DNA of 64,000 bases from DASRDS01 sp035570055 (GTDB lineage: Bacteria > Gemmatimonadota > Gemmatimonadetes > Gemmatimonadales > Gemmatimonadaceae). Both the position numbers and the translations under genes were made by a program. Below, one piece after another: positions 1 through 7,641 of this stretch. The notes under the pieces were generated by a model. The model ran no database searches. It was not told the DNA's origin and was given only the letters and a program-made list of their open reading frames with translations. Within the stretch, counting starts at the first letter, position 1; each line of letters begins with the position of its first letter. Where the stretch lies: positions 1 to 64,000 of the forward strand of contig DATMLM010000072.1 of NCBI GenBank assembly GCA_035570055.1, in the 5' to 3' direction.

Positions 1-438
1 GCACCGCCCACACTCGCGCCAGTCGAGATCAAGGCGACGGGGGCGGCGAAGGGTCTAGCGGAGGTTGGCTACGACCATCGACAGAAGATGGGCCTCGGCC
101 ACTTCCTGAATCGCGAGCAGATCGAGAGCAAGATCCCGACGTACATGACGGACATCTTCACGACCATGCCCGGCATCCGCGTCGACTACTCCTCTGGCCA
201 GCCCGTGCTGACCGGCACGCGCGGCACGACCGGGAACGGGTGCGTGAATTATGTCATCGACGGCTCGCCGTATACAGAAGCGTCGCCCGGTGACATCAAT
301 GACTTCATGCACCCGAATGAAGTCGAGGCGGTCGAGGTCTACAGCGACGTCGACACGCCAGCCGAGTACCAAAAGCCGGGGCAGTCGTGCACGACTGTCA
401 TCATCTGGACGAAGACGCGAACGGGTGACCTGAAATGA
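1..438 (+). CDS. TonB-dependent receptor plug-domain protein, C-terminal part (5' end outside window)
   Basis: The frame is open from base 1 to a TGA at 436-438, so the N-terminus is missing. The visible ~145 residues look like a TonB-receptor plug domain: a PVEIKA-like entry strand, 'MTDIFTTMPGIRVDY', 'NYVIDGSPY' and a closing 'MHPNEVEAVEVYSD' segment. The protein stops right after the plug, with no beta-barrel. By family knowledge such plug domains sit in the periplasm, often behind a carboxypeptidase-regulatory-like domain, which would lie to the left of this window. The next gene starts inside its stop codon (ATGA), so the two are probably co-transcribed. Ligand and partner are unknown. 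The fold call is fairly secure; the role is not. Confidence 0.7.
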   Translation, partial: APPTLAPVEIKATGAAKGLAEVGYDHRQKMGLGHFLNREQIESKIPTYMTDIFTTMPGIRVDYSSGQPVLTGTRGTTGNGCVNYVIDGSPYTEASPGDINDFMHPNEVEAVEVYSDVDTPAEYQKPGQSCTTVIIWTKTRTGDLK

Positions 439-1505
439 GCACGGGCCTTCGCATCGTAGCCGGCGTGGGTGCGGCCGCCGCGCTGCTTGGTGCGTGGGTC
501 ACGATGCGACATCGGAGAGTCCCCGGCGATGAGCTCCACGCACCGCCGGGGTTTCAGGTCACCACGTTCGCGCACGTGTCCGGCGCGCGGTTCATGGCCG
601 TGGGGCCGGACGGCGCCGTCTACGTGAGCGAGCCCGACCTCGGACAGGTCGTGCGACTCGTCGACACCGGGCGCGGGGTCGCGGACAGCGTCACGGTGTT
701 CGCGTCCGGGCTCGATGGGCCGCACGGGCTCGCGTTCCACGGCGGAGCGCTCTACATCGCGGGACACACCGGTGTCGTGCGCATCGCCGGCGGCACGCGC
801 ACGGTGCTCAATCACTACACCGGCGGCGGTGGGCACTCGACGCGGACCATCGTGTTCGGCCCCGCGCCCGACAGTACGATGTACGTCTCGATCGGATCAT
901 CCTGCAACCTGTGCGTTGAAAAGGATTCCGATCGGGCGGTCGTCATGCGGTACGATACCGACGGATCGCACGGGCGCGTGTTCGCGCGCGGACTGCGCAA
1001 TGCCGTGGGTCTCGCCATCGCGCCCACCGATGGCGCGCTGTGGGCGACCGTCAACGAGCGCGATAACATCGAGCCGAATCACGAGAATCTTCCGCCCGAT
1101 CGGCTCGACATCGTCACCGACGGTGGGGACTATGGGTGGCCATACTGCTATGGCAACCACGTGCCCAATCCCGAGTACCATGATCCCGTGCGGTGTCAAC
1201 GCGAGATCCCGCCCGTGCTCGGATTTCAAGCGCACTCGGCTCCCCTCGGACTCACGTTCTATCGCGGCGACATTCTGGTGGCGTTTCACGGATCCTGGAA
1301 TCGCCGCATCCCGACCGGGGCGAAGGTCGTGCGTGTGCACCTCGATGGCGGGAAGCCAGTCGGGTACGACGACTTTATCACTGGATGGCAGCGAAACAAC
1401 GGTAGTCGCTGGGGACGACCCGTCGACGTGATCGTCGCCCGCGACGGAAGTGTGCTCGTGTCCGATGATGCCGCGGGGGCGATTTATCGCGTGACCCGCG
1501 GCTAA
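435..1505 (+). CDS. PQQ-type sugar (sorbosone/glucose) dehydrogenase, membrane anchored
   Basis: 356 residues. An N-terminal hydrophobic helix (about residues 5-24, followed by RHRR) suggests a periplasmic protein with an uncleaved anchor. The rest is a six-bladed beta-propeller of the glucose/sorbosone dehydrogenase family: 'GPDGAVYVSE', 'GLDGPHGLAF', a 'RGLRNAVGLA' blade, 'ENLPPDRLDIV', 'DYGWPYCYG' and 'LVAFHGSWNR' are typical. Family members oxidise sugars or aldoses with PQQ; the true substrate cannot be read from sequence. The ATG overlaps the stop of the plug-domain gene by 4 nt, so translational coupling is likely. The stop TAA (1503-1505) is part of a -10-like TAAATT serving the next gene. 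Confidence 0.82.
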   Translation: MSTGLRIVAGVGAAAALLGAWVTMRHRRVPGDELHAPPGFQVTTFAHVSGARFMAVGPDGAVYVSEPDLGQVVRLVDTGRGVADSVTVFASGLDGPHGLAFHGGALYIAGHTGVVRIAGGTRTVLNHYTGGGGHSTRTIVFGPAPDSTMYVSIGSSCNLCVEKDSDRAVVMRYDTDGSHGRVFARGLRNAVGLAIAPTDGALWATVNERDNIEPNHENLPPDRLDIVTDGGDYGWPYCYGNHVPNPEYHDPVRCQREIPPVLGFQAHSAPLGLTFYRGDILVAFHGSWNRRIPTGAKVVRVHLDGGKPVGYDDFITGWQRNNGSRWGRPVDVIVARDGSVLVSDDAAGAIYRVTRG

Positions 1506-1508
1506 ATT
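1503..1508 (+). promoter_or_regulatory. -10-like TAAATT placed for a leaderless transcript of the gene at 1516
   Basis: TAAATT ends 7 nt before the ATG at 1516, and no Shine-Dalgarno lies between. It overlaps the stop codon of the dehydrogenase gene. No convincing -35 was seen. This is one of about a dozen equally spaced elements in the window. Confidence 0.5.
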
Positions 1509-1515
1509 TGCCGTC

Positions 1516-2664
1516 ATGCGAATGCTTGTTCTCGGCGCCGGACTCCAGGGTTCCGCGTGCGCCTATGATCTCTTACAGAATCCGGATGTAACCGAAGTCC
1601 GCCTCGCGGACCTGAACGTCGATCGCCTGCCGGAATTTCTCACGCCATACGTGGGCAAAAGGCTGATCCCCACACGCCTCGACGTCCGCGACGCGACGGC
1701 CGTCCGTGCGTTCTTCCAGCACGGCGACGCGGCGATGAGCGCGATCCCGTACTACTTCAACCTCGAGCTGGCCCGTCTCGCCGTCGAGTCGAAGGTCCAC
1801 TTCTGCGACCTCGGCGGAAACACCGAGATCGTGTTCCAGCAAAAAGAGCTGCACGCGAGAGCGCAGGATGCGGGCGTGACGGTGATCCCCGACTGCGGTG
1901 TCGCGCCGGGCATGGTGAACATTCTCGCGCAACACGGTATCTCGCAGCTCGACCGCACGCAGTCGGTCAAGATCTTCGTCGGCGGACTCCCGCAGAATCC
2001 CGAGCCGCCGCTCAACTACCAGATCGTCTACTCGCTGGAAGGCGTGCTGGATTACTACACGACGCTGTCGTGGGTCCTGCGCGACGGCAAGCGCCAGCAA
2101 GTGAAAGCCCTGTCCGAGATCGAGCCGGTCAAGTTCCCCGCGCCCGTCGGCGAGTTGGAAGCCTTCCACACGGCCGGCGGCCTGTCGACGATGGCGTTCC
2201 GGTACGAGGGGAAGATTCCGAAGATGGAGTACAAGACTCTTCGCTATCCTGGTCACGCCCATATCATGGCGGCGATCAGGGAACTGGGTTTGCTGGACGT
2301 CGCCCCGATCAACGTCAAGGGCACGAAGATCGCACCGCGCGATGTCGCGGTGGCCGCGATGAGCCCGCACTTGACGCGCCCTAAGGGCAAGGATCTCGTC
2401 GCGCTTCGCGTCGAGGTCGAGGGCTCGTCCAAGGGCGCGCCGAAGCGCATTGCGTTCGAGCTGATCGACTACTACGACGCCGCGCGTGGCATCAGCGCGA
2501 TGATGCGCACGACGGGCTACTCGCTGTCGATTACCGGCCAGTTCCAGGCGTGCAACGCCGCGGGCCAGCCGGGCGTGTACACGCCGGACGAAAGCATGCC
2601 GGCGCGCCGATACATTGAGGCGCTGCGCGCCCGCGATATCGATATCGTCGAAACGATCAGCTAA
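1516..2664 (+). CDS. saccharopine dehydrogenase / lysine 6-dehydrogenase-like NAD(P) oxidoreductase
   Basis: 382 residues. The N-terminal Rossmann fold opens with 'MRMLVLGAGLQGSACAYDLL' (GxGxxG) and an acidic residue ending strand 2 (VRLADLN). Further family features are 'DVRDATAVRAFFQHGDAAMSAIPYYFN' and 'CDLGGNTEIV', then 'VIPDCGVAPGMVNIL', which starts the substrate domain. Relatives act on lysine, saccharopine or carboxynorspermidine in the cytoplasm. The substrate cannot be fixed here; lysine-6-dehydrogenase-like activity is the closest guess. The start is the ATG 7 nt after TAAATT. It converges on the CGNR gene with only 4 nt between stop codons. Confidence 0.8.
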   Translation: MRMLVLGAGLQGSACAYDLLQNPDVTEVRLADLNVDRLPEFLTPYVGKRLIPTRLDVRDATAVRAFFQHGDAAMSAIPYYFNLELARLAVESKVHFCDLGGNTEIVFQQKELHARAQDAGVTVIPDCGVAPGMVNILAQHGISQLDRTQSVKIFVGGLPQNPEPPLNYQIVYSLEGVLDYYTTLSWVLRDGKRQQVKALSEIEPVKFPAPVGELEAFHTAGGLSTMAFRYEGKIPKMEYKTLRYPGHAHIMAAIRELGLLDVAPINVKGTKIAPRDVAVAAMSPHLTRPKGKDLVALRVEVEGSSKGAPKRIAFELIDYYDAARGISAMMRTTGYSLSITGQFQACNAAGQPGVYTPDESMPARRYIEALRARDIDIVETIS

Positions 2665-2674
2665 ACGATCAGCT
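2651..2674. repeat. perfect 12-bp tandem duplication across two convergent stop codons
   Basis: AAACGATCAGCT occurs twice head to tail (2651-2662 and 2663-2674). The array holds the last sense codons and TAA of the plus-strand oxidoreductase and the TGA of the minus-strand CGNR gene. It looks like replication slippage that shifted a stop codon. Confidence 0.8.
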
Positions 2675-3244
2675 GACGCGCATTTCGCGCTGACGTTCGC
2701 GGTGCCGCGCGGCTTTCGCGCGGTTCCCGCACGTCGCCATGTCGCACCACCGCCGGCGCCCGTTCTTGGTCACGTCGAGGAACACTCGCGTGCACCGGGC
2801 GCCGACGCATCGCCGCACGCGCGTCAGCTCGCCGGTCACGAGCGCGTCGCCGGCCGAGTCGACGACCGGAATCATGAGGCCGGCGAAGGCGTCGCCGACG
2901 GGCGCGAACGTGCGGACGAATCGGCCATCGGGCCGGAGATCGACGCGGCGCGTGCCGGCGCTCCGGCCGAGGACGCGATTGATCTCCGAGAGGGCCTCGA
3001 TGCGCGCGCGCTCGACGTACGCGCCGCATTCGGCCAGCGTCCGGAGGGCCGCCCGCACACGCCGGGCATCCGCCAGCACCGCGCCCGCGCCCGCGGGTTG
3101 CTGCTCGGCCCGCCGCAGAATGCCGCCCACGCGGTCGCCATCGACCGCGCCCATGGCCGAGAGCCACGCGAGGAACGCCGAGAAGTCATCCAGGACGTCG
3201 CCGCGGCCTGATGCGGTATTCACGAAATCCAGCCAGAGGCGCAT
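2669..3244 (-). CDS. CGNR zinc-finger (ABATE-domain) protein
   Basis: 191 residues from the ATG at 3244, chosen because the protein then opens with 'MRLWLDFVNTASG', the usual start of the family; an upstream extension would run into the neighbouring gene. The N-terminal part is the helical ABATE (putative stress-induced regulator) region. The C-terminus is the CGNR zinc finger, with cysteines in 'RRCVGARC', a 'DVTKNGRRRWCDMATCGNR' core and a basic tail 'AKAARHRERQ'. Family members are presumed nucleic-acid-binding regulators; no target is visible. It lies 17 nt downstream of the LD-carboxypeptidase gene on the same strand and may be co-transcribed with it. Confidence 0.85.
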   Translation of the reverse strand: MRLWLDFVNTASGRGDVLDDFSAFLAWLSAMGAVDGDRVGGILRRAEQQPAGAGAVLADARRVRAALRTLAECGAYVERARIEALSEINRVLGRSAGTRRVDLRPDGRFVRTFAPVGDAFAGLMIPVVDSAGDALVTGELTRVRRCVGARCTRVFLDVTKNGRRRWCDMATCGNRAKAARHRERQREMRVS

Positions 3245-3261
3245 GCGTGTGTGCGTCTCCC

Positions 3262-4248
3262 TCAGTCCGCCGCGGCCGCGGCGCTGTTCGCGCCCACCAA
3301 GGCCGGTGGCGCGATCAGTGCGTCTTCCTTGTACACGAGCCAACCCGTGTGCTCATCGGCGACCAGCTCGACCTCCGTCCCCAGTGGCAACGTCAAATTG
3401 GGGTTCTCGTGCCCTGACGGGAAGTCCGTGATGATCGGCACGTCGAGGTCGGAGACGAGGTCCGTGAGAAAATCCTCGAACTCGTCCTCCTCGGATCGAT
3501 CGAGCGATAACTGTCCAAATACAACACCACGGACCTGTGACATGAGACCGGCCGCCCGGAGATGCACCAGTCGCTCATCGGCCACGGACATGGGCTCCCG
3601 TGTCTCTTCCAAGAACAGAATGGCGCCTCGCGTGTCGATCTCGTACGGCGTCCCGATCGATTGTTGCACCAAAGACAAATTGCCGCCAGTCAATCGGCCG
3701 ACCGCGCGACCAGGGCGTACAACGCGCGCGATATCACGCCCGATGCGGGTCGTGGGACGGGGTGTCGTCAGCGCCGCGAGAAGTGACGACATCGTCGGAT
3801 CCCGGGTACTCGGGATGAGATCATCAACGGTGGGACCGTGAAAGACCCGCAGATGGGCGCGACGCATCAGCCACAGGTGCAGGGCCGTGACATCCGAGTA
3901 GCCGACGAAGCTCTTGGGGTTGAGGCGGAAGATCTCCGGCTCCAAGTGCGGCAGCATGCGGACGGCCCCGTATCCTCCGGTGCCGCCGATAACGGCCTTG
4001 ACCCGTGGTTCCAGCCACATGCCCATGAAGTTCTCGGCCCGCCGCTCGTCCTCGGCGCGCTGGAATCGACGGAGCGTCGAGAGCTCGGAATCGAGGATCA
4101 CGCTGTATCCCGCACGCTCCAGGGCCTTCACGCCGCGGGACAGCCACCCGGGTCTGGGCGCGTACGACGGAGCCACGACGCCGATTGTATCGCCCTTGAG
4201 CAGCGCCGGGGGCCGGCTCAGCTCAGGCGGTCCTTCTGCCTCACGCAT
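3262..4248 (-). CDS. LD-carboxypeptidase (peptidase S66, LdcA/MccF family)
   Basis: 328 residues from the ATG at 4248. S66 enzymes cleave the L,D bond of the tetrapeptide stem in murein recycling (LdcA) or hydrolyse microcin C-like conjugates (MccF). The catalytic triad can be placed: Ser in 'FVGYSDVTALH', Glu in 'AILFLEETREP' and His in 'FPSGHENPN'. Also visible are the N-terminal 'KGDTIGVVAPS' and the 'VIGGTGGYGAVRML' turn. No signal peptide is seen, which fits a cytosolic recycling enzyme. The start is supported by TACGTT 7 nt upstream on the minus strand; a longer TTG start at 4275 is possible but weaker. Confidence 0.85.
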   Translation of the reverse strand: MREAEGPPELSRPPALLKGDTIGVVAPSYAPRPGWLSRGVKALERAGYSVILDSELSTLRRFQRAEDERRAENFMGMWLEPRVKAVIGGTGGYGAVRMLPHLEPEIFRLNPKSFVGYSDVTALHLWLMRRAHLRVFHGPTVDDLIPSTRDPTMSSLLAALTTPRPTTRIGRDIARVVRPGRAVGRLTGGNLSLVQQSIGTPYEIDTRGAILFLEETREPMSVADERLVHLRAAGLMSQVRGVVFGQLSLDRSEEDEFEDFLTDLVSDLDVPIITDFPSGHENPNLTLPLGTEVELVADEHTGWLVYKEDALIAPPALVGANSAAAAAD

Positions 4249-4255
4249 TGGCCGA

Positions 4256-4261
4256 AACGTA
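4256..4261 (-). promoter_or_regulatory. -10-like TACGTT, 7 nt before the LD-carboxypeptidase ATG
   Basis: Read on the minus strand, TACGTT is followed by TCGGCCA and then ATG at 4248. There is no Shine-Dalgarno. It favours 4248 over the longer TTG start. Confidence 0.45.
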
Positions 4262-4325
4262 CGCTCGGGCACCAAACGTCAATAGTGGCGCCCCGTCGAA
4301 CTCAACCCTAATTTCTGGCATCTAT

Positions 4326-5051
4326 ATGCGTCACATGAGGTTGGTCGCCCTGGCAGTGGCCTGCGTACTCGTGGGGTGTCTCCACGACGACTCAGCGAAG
4401 GTCCTCGGGCCCGACACGGCCATCGCCCTGCATTTCGACTCCCTGTCCGCCCAGGCCAGCGCCTCCTCGCAAGAGAATCGGGTCGCCGCGCTCAATTTGG
4501 CCCTCCGCGCAATCGCCGACGGGACGACCCCCGGGTTACTGATACTGTCGAACGGATTGGGCGCCAAGGACACCGCGACTTTCACCACCGTCTCGTGGAC
4601 CATGGCGAGCGTGGTGACGAACTCCTCGCAGCCCGACAGCGTCAAGGACTCTCTCCTCGTTTTCGTCGGCTGGCGGGGCGTGAACGCGGACACGATGATC
4701 GTCGTGCGCACCGGCAATCCGGGGATCGCGCCGCAAGTGCAGAGTGAGCTCGCCGCCCTGGGTCTCGCGAATCACCTGGTGACCTCGGACACGACGGACA
4801 CCGTGACGTCCGGCGCACTGGTCGCGGGTAACACGGTGGCCGTGGCTGACTCCGGGTCGATCGAGGGAGACTTCGGCGTCTTTGGCGCGGTGTGCGCGTT
4901 CGTCACCGTGTCATCGATCGCGAACGACAACGTCGGTGGCCAGCAGTGCAATCGGGAGCTGCTCCTCTGGCAGTTCGGTCTGCGGTTCAGCCCGTCCCTG
5001 CGGTGGAGTCTGCCGTCGGGTTACTCCCCTGGCGTTGTTGTCGTACACTAG
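4326..5051 (+). CDS. secreted protein of unknown function, paralogue 1 of a local family
   Basis: 241 residues. The N-terminal hydrophobic segment ends in 'VLVGCLHDD', a lipobox, so a lipoprotein is likely. The mature part begins 'AIALHFDSLSAQA' and carries two late cysteines ('AVCAF...QQCNREL'). The same layout recurs in the genes at 5062, 5730 and 15719: [AL]HFDxLA block, an arginine-containing helix with 'GxxPT', a middle 'V.W.G' strand and two cysteines about 15-20 residues apart. I know no named family with this pattern. The ATG at 4326 follows TAATTT (4309-4314) by 11 nt. The start was placed directly before the signal sequence. Confidence 0.7.
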   Translation: MRHMRLVALAVACVLVGCLHDDSAKVLGPDTAIALHFDSLSAQASASSQENRVAALNLALRAIADGTTPGLLILSNGLGAKDTATFTTVSWTMASVVTNSSQPDSVKDSLLVFVGWRGVNADTMIVVRTGNPGIAPQVQSELAALGLANHLVTSDTTDTVTSGALVAGNTVAVADSGSIEGDFGVFGAVCAFVTVSSIANDNVGGQQCNRELLLWQFGLRFSPSLRWSLPSGYSPGVVVVH

Positions 5052-5054
5052 ATT
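5049..5054 (+). promoter_or_regulatory. -10-like TAGATT for the gene at 5062
   Basis: TAGATT includes the TAG stop of the preceding paralogue and ends 7 nt before the ATG at 5062. The identical hexamer sits before the genes at 6402 and 15719 and, on the minus strand, before the rhodanese gene. Confidence 0.5.
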
Positions 5055-5061
5055 CGGTCCG

Positions 5062-5733
5062 ATGACCCCGTTTGGACGGCCCGCGATAGCGCTAACCCTG
5101 ACCGTGTGGCTCAGCGCATGCGGCATGGGCTCGGCCACGGGTCCGAAGACCGGAGCGCTGGCGCTGCACTTCGACAACCTGGCGGAGCGCGCCACGGCGG
5201 ATGGTGACGCCGTCCGCGCCGGGTATCTGCGCGAGGTCGCCGTTGGTCTCTCGCGAGGCCTGAGGCCGACGCCGGTGGTCATGACGGCCGACGGCGCGGC
5301 CCGACGCTTCGACGCGCTCTCCTACGAGGGAGTGGTGGGCCCCGCTACGGGGGATTCGGAGTTCGTCGTCATCGCATGGGATGGGTGGGACCCGTCGGCG
5401 TTCGTGCTCGGGGTTGTCGCGATGCGCGGATCGGCGACCGGCATCGTCACCTACACGACCGGCGCGGCCGGTTTTCGGCAGAGCGACTCGGGCGCCGTGA
5501 GTGTCACGCGGTCCGCGCTCGGTGGCGCTTGCGCGTATTCCGCGCTCCACTCCGACCCATTCGGGCCAGGCGCCCGGTGCGTGCACCAGACGCTCCAGTG
5601 GGCCCTCGACGTTCGCCTCACCGGAGGCGGCCGCATCGAGATGCCAGTGCAATCGATACAAGGCGTTCGGCTCGATCTGGGGGCCGCGAAGGAGGCGGCG
5701 CCTGCCGCTGGGACTCAGGTCGCCGAGCGATGA
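5062..5733 (+). CDS. secreted protein of unknown function, paralogue 2
   Basis: 223 residues. The signal sequence ends 'TVWLSACGMGS', a lipobox. The mature part starts 'GALALHFDNLAERA', then 'REVAVGLSRGLRPTPVVM', 'EFVVIAWDGWDP', and the cysteine pair 'GGACAYS...GARCVHQTLQW'. This matches the paralogues on both sides in order and spacing, although overall identity is low. The start was chosen at the ATG directly before the signal sequence; longer in-frame extensions lie inside the previous gene. The stop overlaps the start of paralogue 3 (ATGA). Function unknown; outer-membrane or periplasmic location is inferred from the lipobox. Confidence 0.7.
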   Translation: MTPFGRPAIALTLTVWLSACGMGSATGPKTGALALHFDNLAERATADGDAVRAGYLREVAVGLSRGLRPTPVVMTADGAARRFDALSYEGVVGPATGDSEFVVIAWDGWDPSAFVLGVVAMRGSATGIVTYTTGAAGFRQSDSGAVSVTRSALGGACAYSALHSDPFGPGARCVHQTLQWALDVRLTGGGRIEMPVQSIQGVRLDLGAAKEAAPAAGTQVAER

Positions 5734-6392
5734 TGCGCTGGGTGGCACTCGCGGCGGGGGTACTGGCCGCCGTCGCGTGTGGCAGCGATCAATCGACCAA
5801 TAGCACGCCGCCGCCTCTAACGGCGGCGGCGCTGGCGCTGCACTTCGATACCTTGGCGGGCCAGCTCCAGGCGTCGAACCCTGCCGACGTCCGCCTGCAA
5901 TGGTACCAGGCTATCGCCAGTATCCTCGCCCGCGGCGCCAGCCCGACCGTCCTCTCGGTCCAGGCGCGGGGCGAGCTGGCGGTCTTCGAGGTGCTGACCG
6001 AAGTCGACGCATACCCCGACAGCGTGGCCGGGAAGAAGATCACCGATTCGAGCTACCGGCTCGCGGCGTGGGCCCCAAGCACCAGGCCGAACCAGTTCGT
6101 CGACCTGCGCGTGCGGTTCGTGCCGGCCGGGACCGGGCAGCCCGATACGCTCGTGAGGTCGCTGACGCTGTACAGTGACACGACCGGGGCGTTGCTCGTC
6201 GACAGCACCGCATCCGTTGGTGTCGACGCGTTGAGCAGCCGCGGAACATGCGTGCTCACCCCGCTTCAGAACCTCACGGTTCCGACGAATCCCTGCTCAA
6301 AGGTCATCGTCGACTGGCTGGTCGATGGAGGCACCGGCTTATTGACCATCGATCCGGCGGCACAGATCTCGGGCACGCACCTCACGCACTAG
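5730..6392 (+). CDS. secreted protein of unknown function, paralogue 3
   Basis: 220 residues starting at the ATG that overlaps the previous stop by 4 nt. The lipobox is 'LAAVACGSD'. The family block is the clearest of the four: 'ALALHFDTLAGQL', 'RLQWYQAIASILARGASPTVL', 'YRLAAWAP', 'LTLYSDTTGALL', the cysteines of 'RGTCVLT...NPCSKV', and a terminal 'ISGTHLTH'. Its overlap with paralogue 2 implies coupled translation, so at least two family members are made together. Function unknown. Confidence 0.72.
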   Translation: MMRWVALAAGVLAAVACGSDQSTNSTPPPLTAAALALHFDTLAGQLQASNPADVRLQWYQAIASILARGASPTVLSVQARGELAVFEVLTEVDAYPDSVAGKKITDSSYRLAAWAPSTRPNQFVDLRVRFVPAGTGQPDTLVRSLTLYSDTTGALLVDSTASVGVDALSSRGTCVLTPLQNLTVPTNPCSKVIVDWLVDGGTGLLTIDPAAQISGTHLTH

Positions 6393-6395
6393 ATT
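6390..6395 (+). promoter_or_regulatory. -10-like TAGATT for ispH
   Basis: TAGATT overlaps the TAG stop of the preceding gene and ends 6 nt before the ATG at 6402; no Shine-Dalgarno intervenes. Confidence 0.5.
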
Positions 6396-6401
6396 TCAGC
6401 C

Positions 6402-7619
6402 ATGCCCGCGTCCGAGACCTCCTCCACGTACTATCGTAAGGGCTTCGGGCTCAAGTCCGAGGTGCAGGACTCGCTGACCGCGGACTACTCCGGTCGGCTG
6501 GTCGATCTCTTGCGCGCGCGCGATTACGAGCTGAGCGCCGGTGGCGTCACGGTCCGCCTCGCGCGCGAGTTCGGGTTCTGCTACGGCGTCGAGCGCGCGG
6601 TCGAATACGCGTATCAGACGCGCACGAAATTCCCGGAGCGCCGGATTTTCCTCGCGGGCGAGATCATTCACAATCCGCACGTGAACGCGAAGATGCGGGA
6701 GATGGGGATCGAGTTCCTCGCGTCCGGTCGCGATGGGTTCGACTTCAGCGGTGTCGGGGCAGCGGACGTGGTCATCCTGCCCGCGTTCGGCGTCACGATG
6801 CGCGATTTCGAGACGCTGCGCGAGAAAGGGTCGGTCATGGTCGACACGACCTGCGGCTCCGTGCTCAACGTCTGGAAACGGGTCGACACCTACGCGCGCG
6901 ATGGGTTTACGGCGCTGATCCACGGCAAGTACTATCACGAAGAAACCCGCGCCACGGCCTCGCAGGTCGAGAAATATCAGGACCGGCACTATCTCGTGGT
7001 GCGCGACATGGCCGAGGCGCGTATCGTCTGCGACTACATCGAGGGGCGCGGCGATCGGACGACGTTTCTGACGCGCTTCACCAAGGCCGCCTCGCCGAAC
7101 TTCGATCCGGATCGCGACCTGGCGCGCATCGGCGTCGCGAATCAGACCACGATGCTCGCGCGCGAGTCCCTGGCCATTGGCGAGGAAGTCGGGCAGGCCA
7201 TGGCGCGCGCGCACGGCGAGGCGCATCGCGCGGCGAATTTTCGGACGTTCGATACGATTTGCAGCGCGACGCAGGATCGACAGGACGCCGTCGAGGCGCT
7301 GCTCAAGGAGCCGCTCGACGTGATGCTGGTCGTCGGCGGCTACAACTCGAGCAATACGCTGTCGCTGGCGGCGATCTGCGCGAAGACGGTCACGACCTAT
7401 CACGTCGAGGACGCGAGCTGCCTGGATGTGGAGCGGGGGACCATCCGCCATCGGCCGGCCGGAGCGCATGACGAGATCGAGACGCCGGGCTGGCTTCCGT
7501 TGGACCGGCCCGTGCGCCTGGGGCTCACCGCCGGGGCGAGCACGCCGAACAACAAGATCGGCGAGGCGGTCGCGCGCGTGTTCGCCACGCGAGGCGTGAC
7601 GGTCGAAGAGGCGCGATAG
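6402..7619 (+). CDS. ispH: 4-hydroxy-3-methylbut-2-enyl diphosphate reductase, plant/cyanobacterial long type
   Basis: 405 residues. IspH is the last enzyme of the MEP isoprenoid pathway; it reduces HMBPP to IPP and DMAPP with a [4Fe-4S] cluster in the cytoplasm. The three cluster cysteines lie in 'REFGFCYGVERAVE', 'MVDTTCGSVLNVW' and 'FDTICSATQDRQ'. Histidines of the substrate pocket are in 'GEIIHNPHVN' and 'GKYYHEETRATAS'. The protein is about 90 residues longer than the E. coli enzyme and opens with a 'YYRKGFG' block before the first cysteine, as in plant and cyanobacterial IspH. No partner MEP gene is adjacent. The start follows TAGATT by 6 nt. Confidence 0.93.
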   Translation: MPASETSSTYYRKGFGLKSEVQDSLTADYSGRLVDLLRARDYELSAGGVTVRLAREFGFCYGVERAVEYAYQTRTKFPERRIFLAGEIIHNPHVNAKMREMGIEFLASGRDGFDFSGVGAADVVILPAFGVTMRDFETLREKGSVMVDTTCGSVLNVWKRVDTYARDGFTALIHGKYYHEETRATASQVEKYQDRHYLVVRDMAEARIVCDYIEGRGDRTTFLTRFTKAASPNFDPDRDLARIGVANQTTMLARESLAIGEEVGQAMARAHGEAHRAANFRTFDTICSATQDRQDAVEALLKEPLDVMLVVGGYNSSNTLSLAAICAKTVTTYHVEDASCLDVERGTIRHRPAGAHDEIETPGWLPLDRPVRLGLTAGASTPNNKIGEAVARVFATRGVTVEEAR

Positions 7620-7641
7620 GTGAACGGCCAGTGAACGGACA

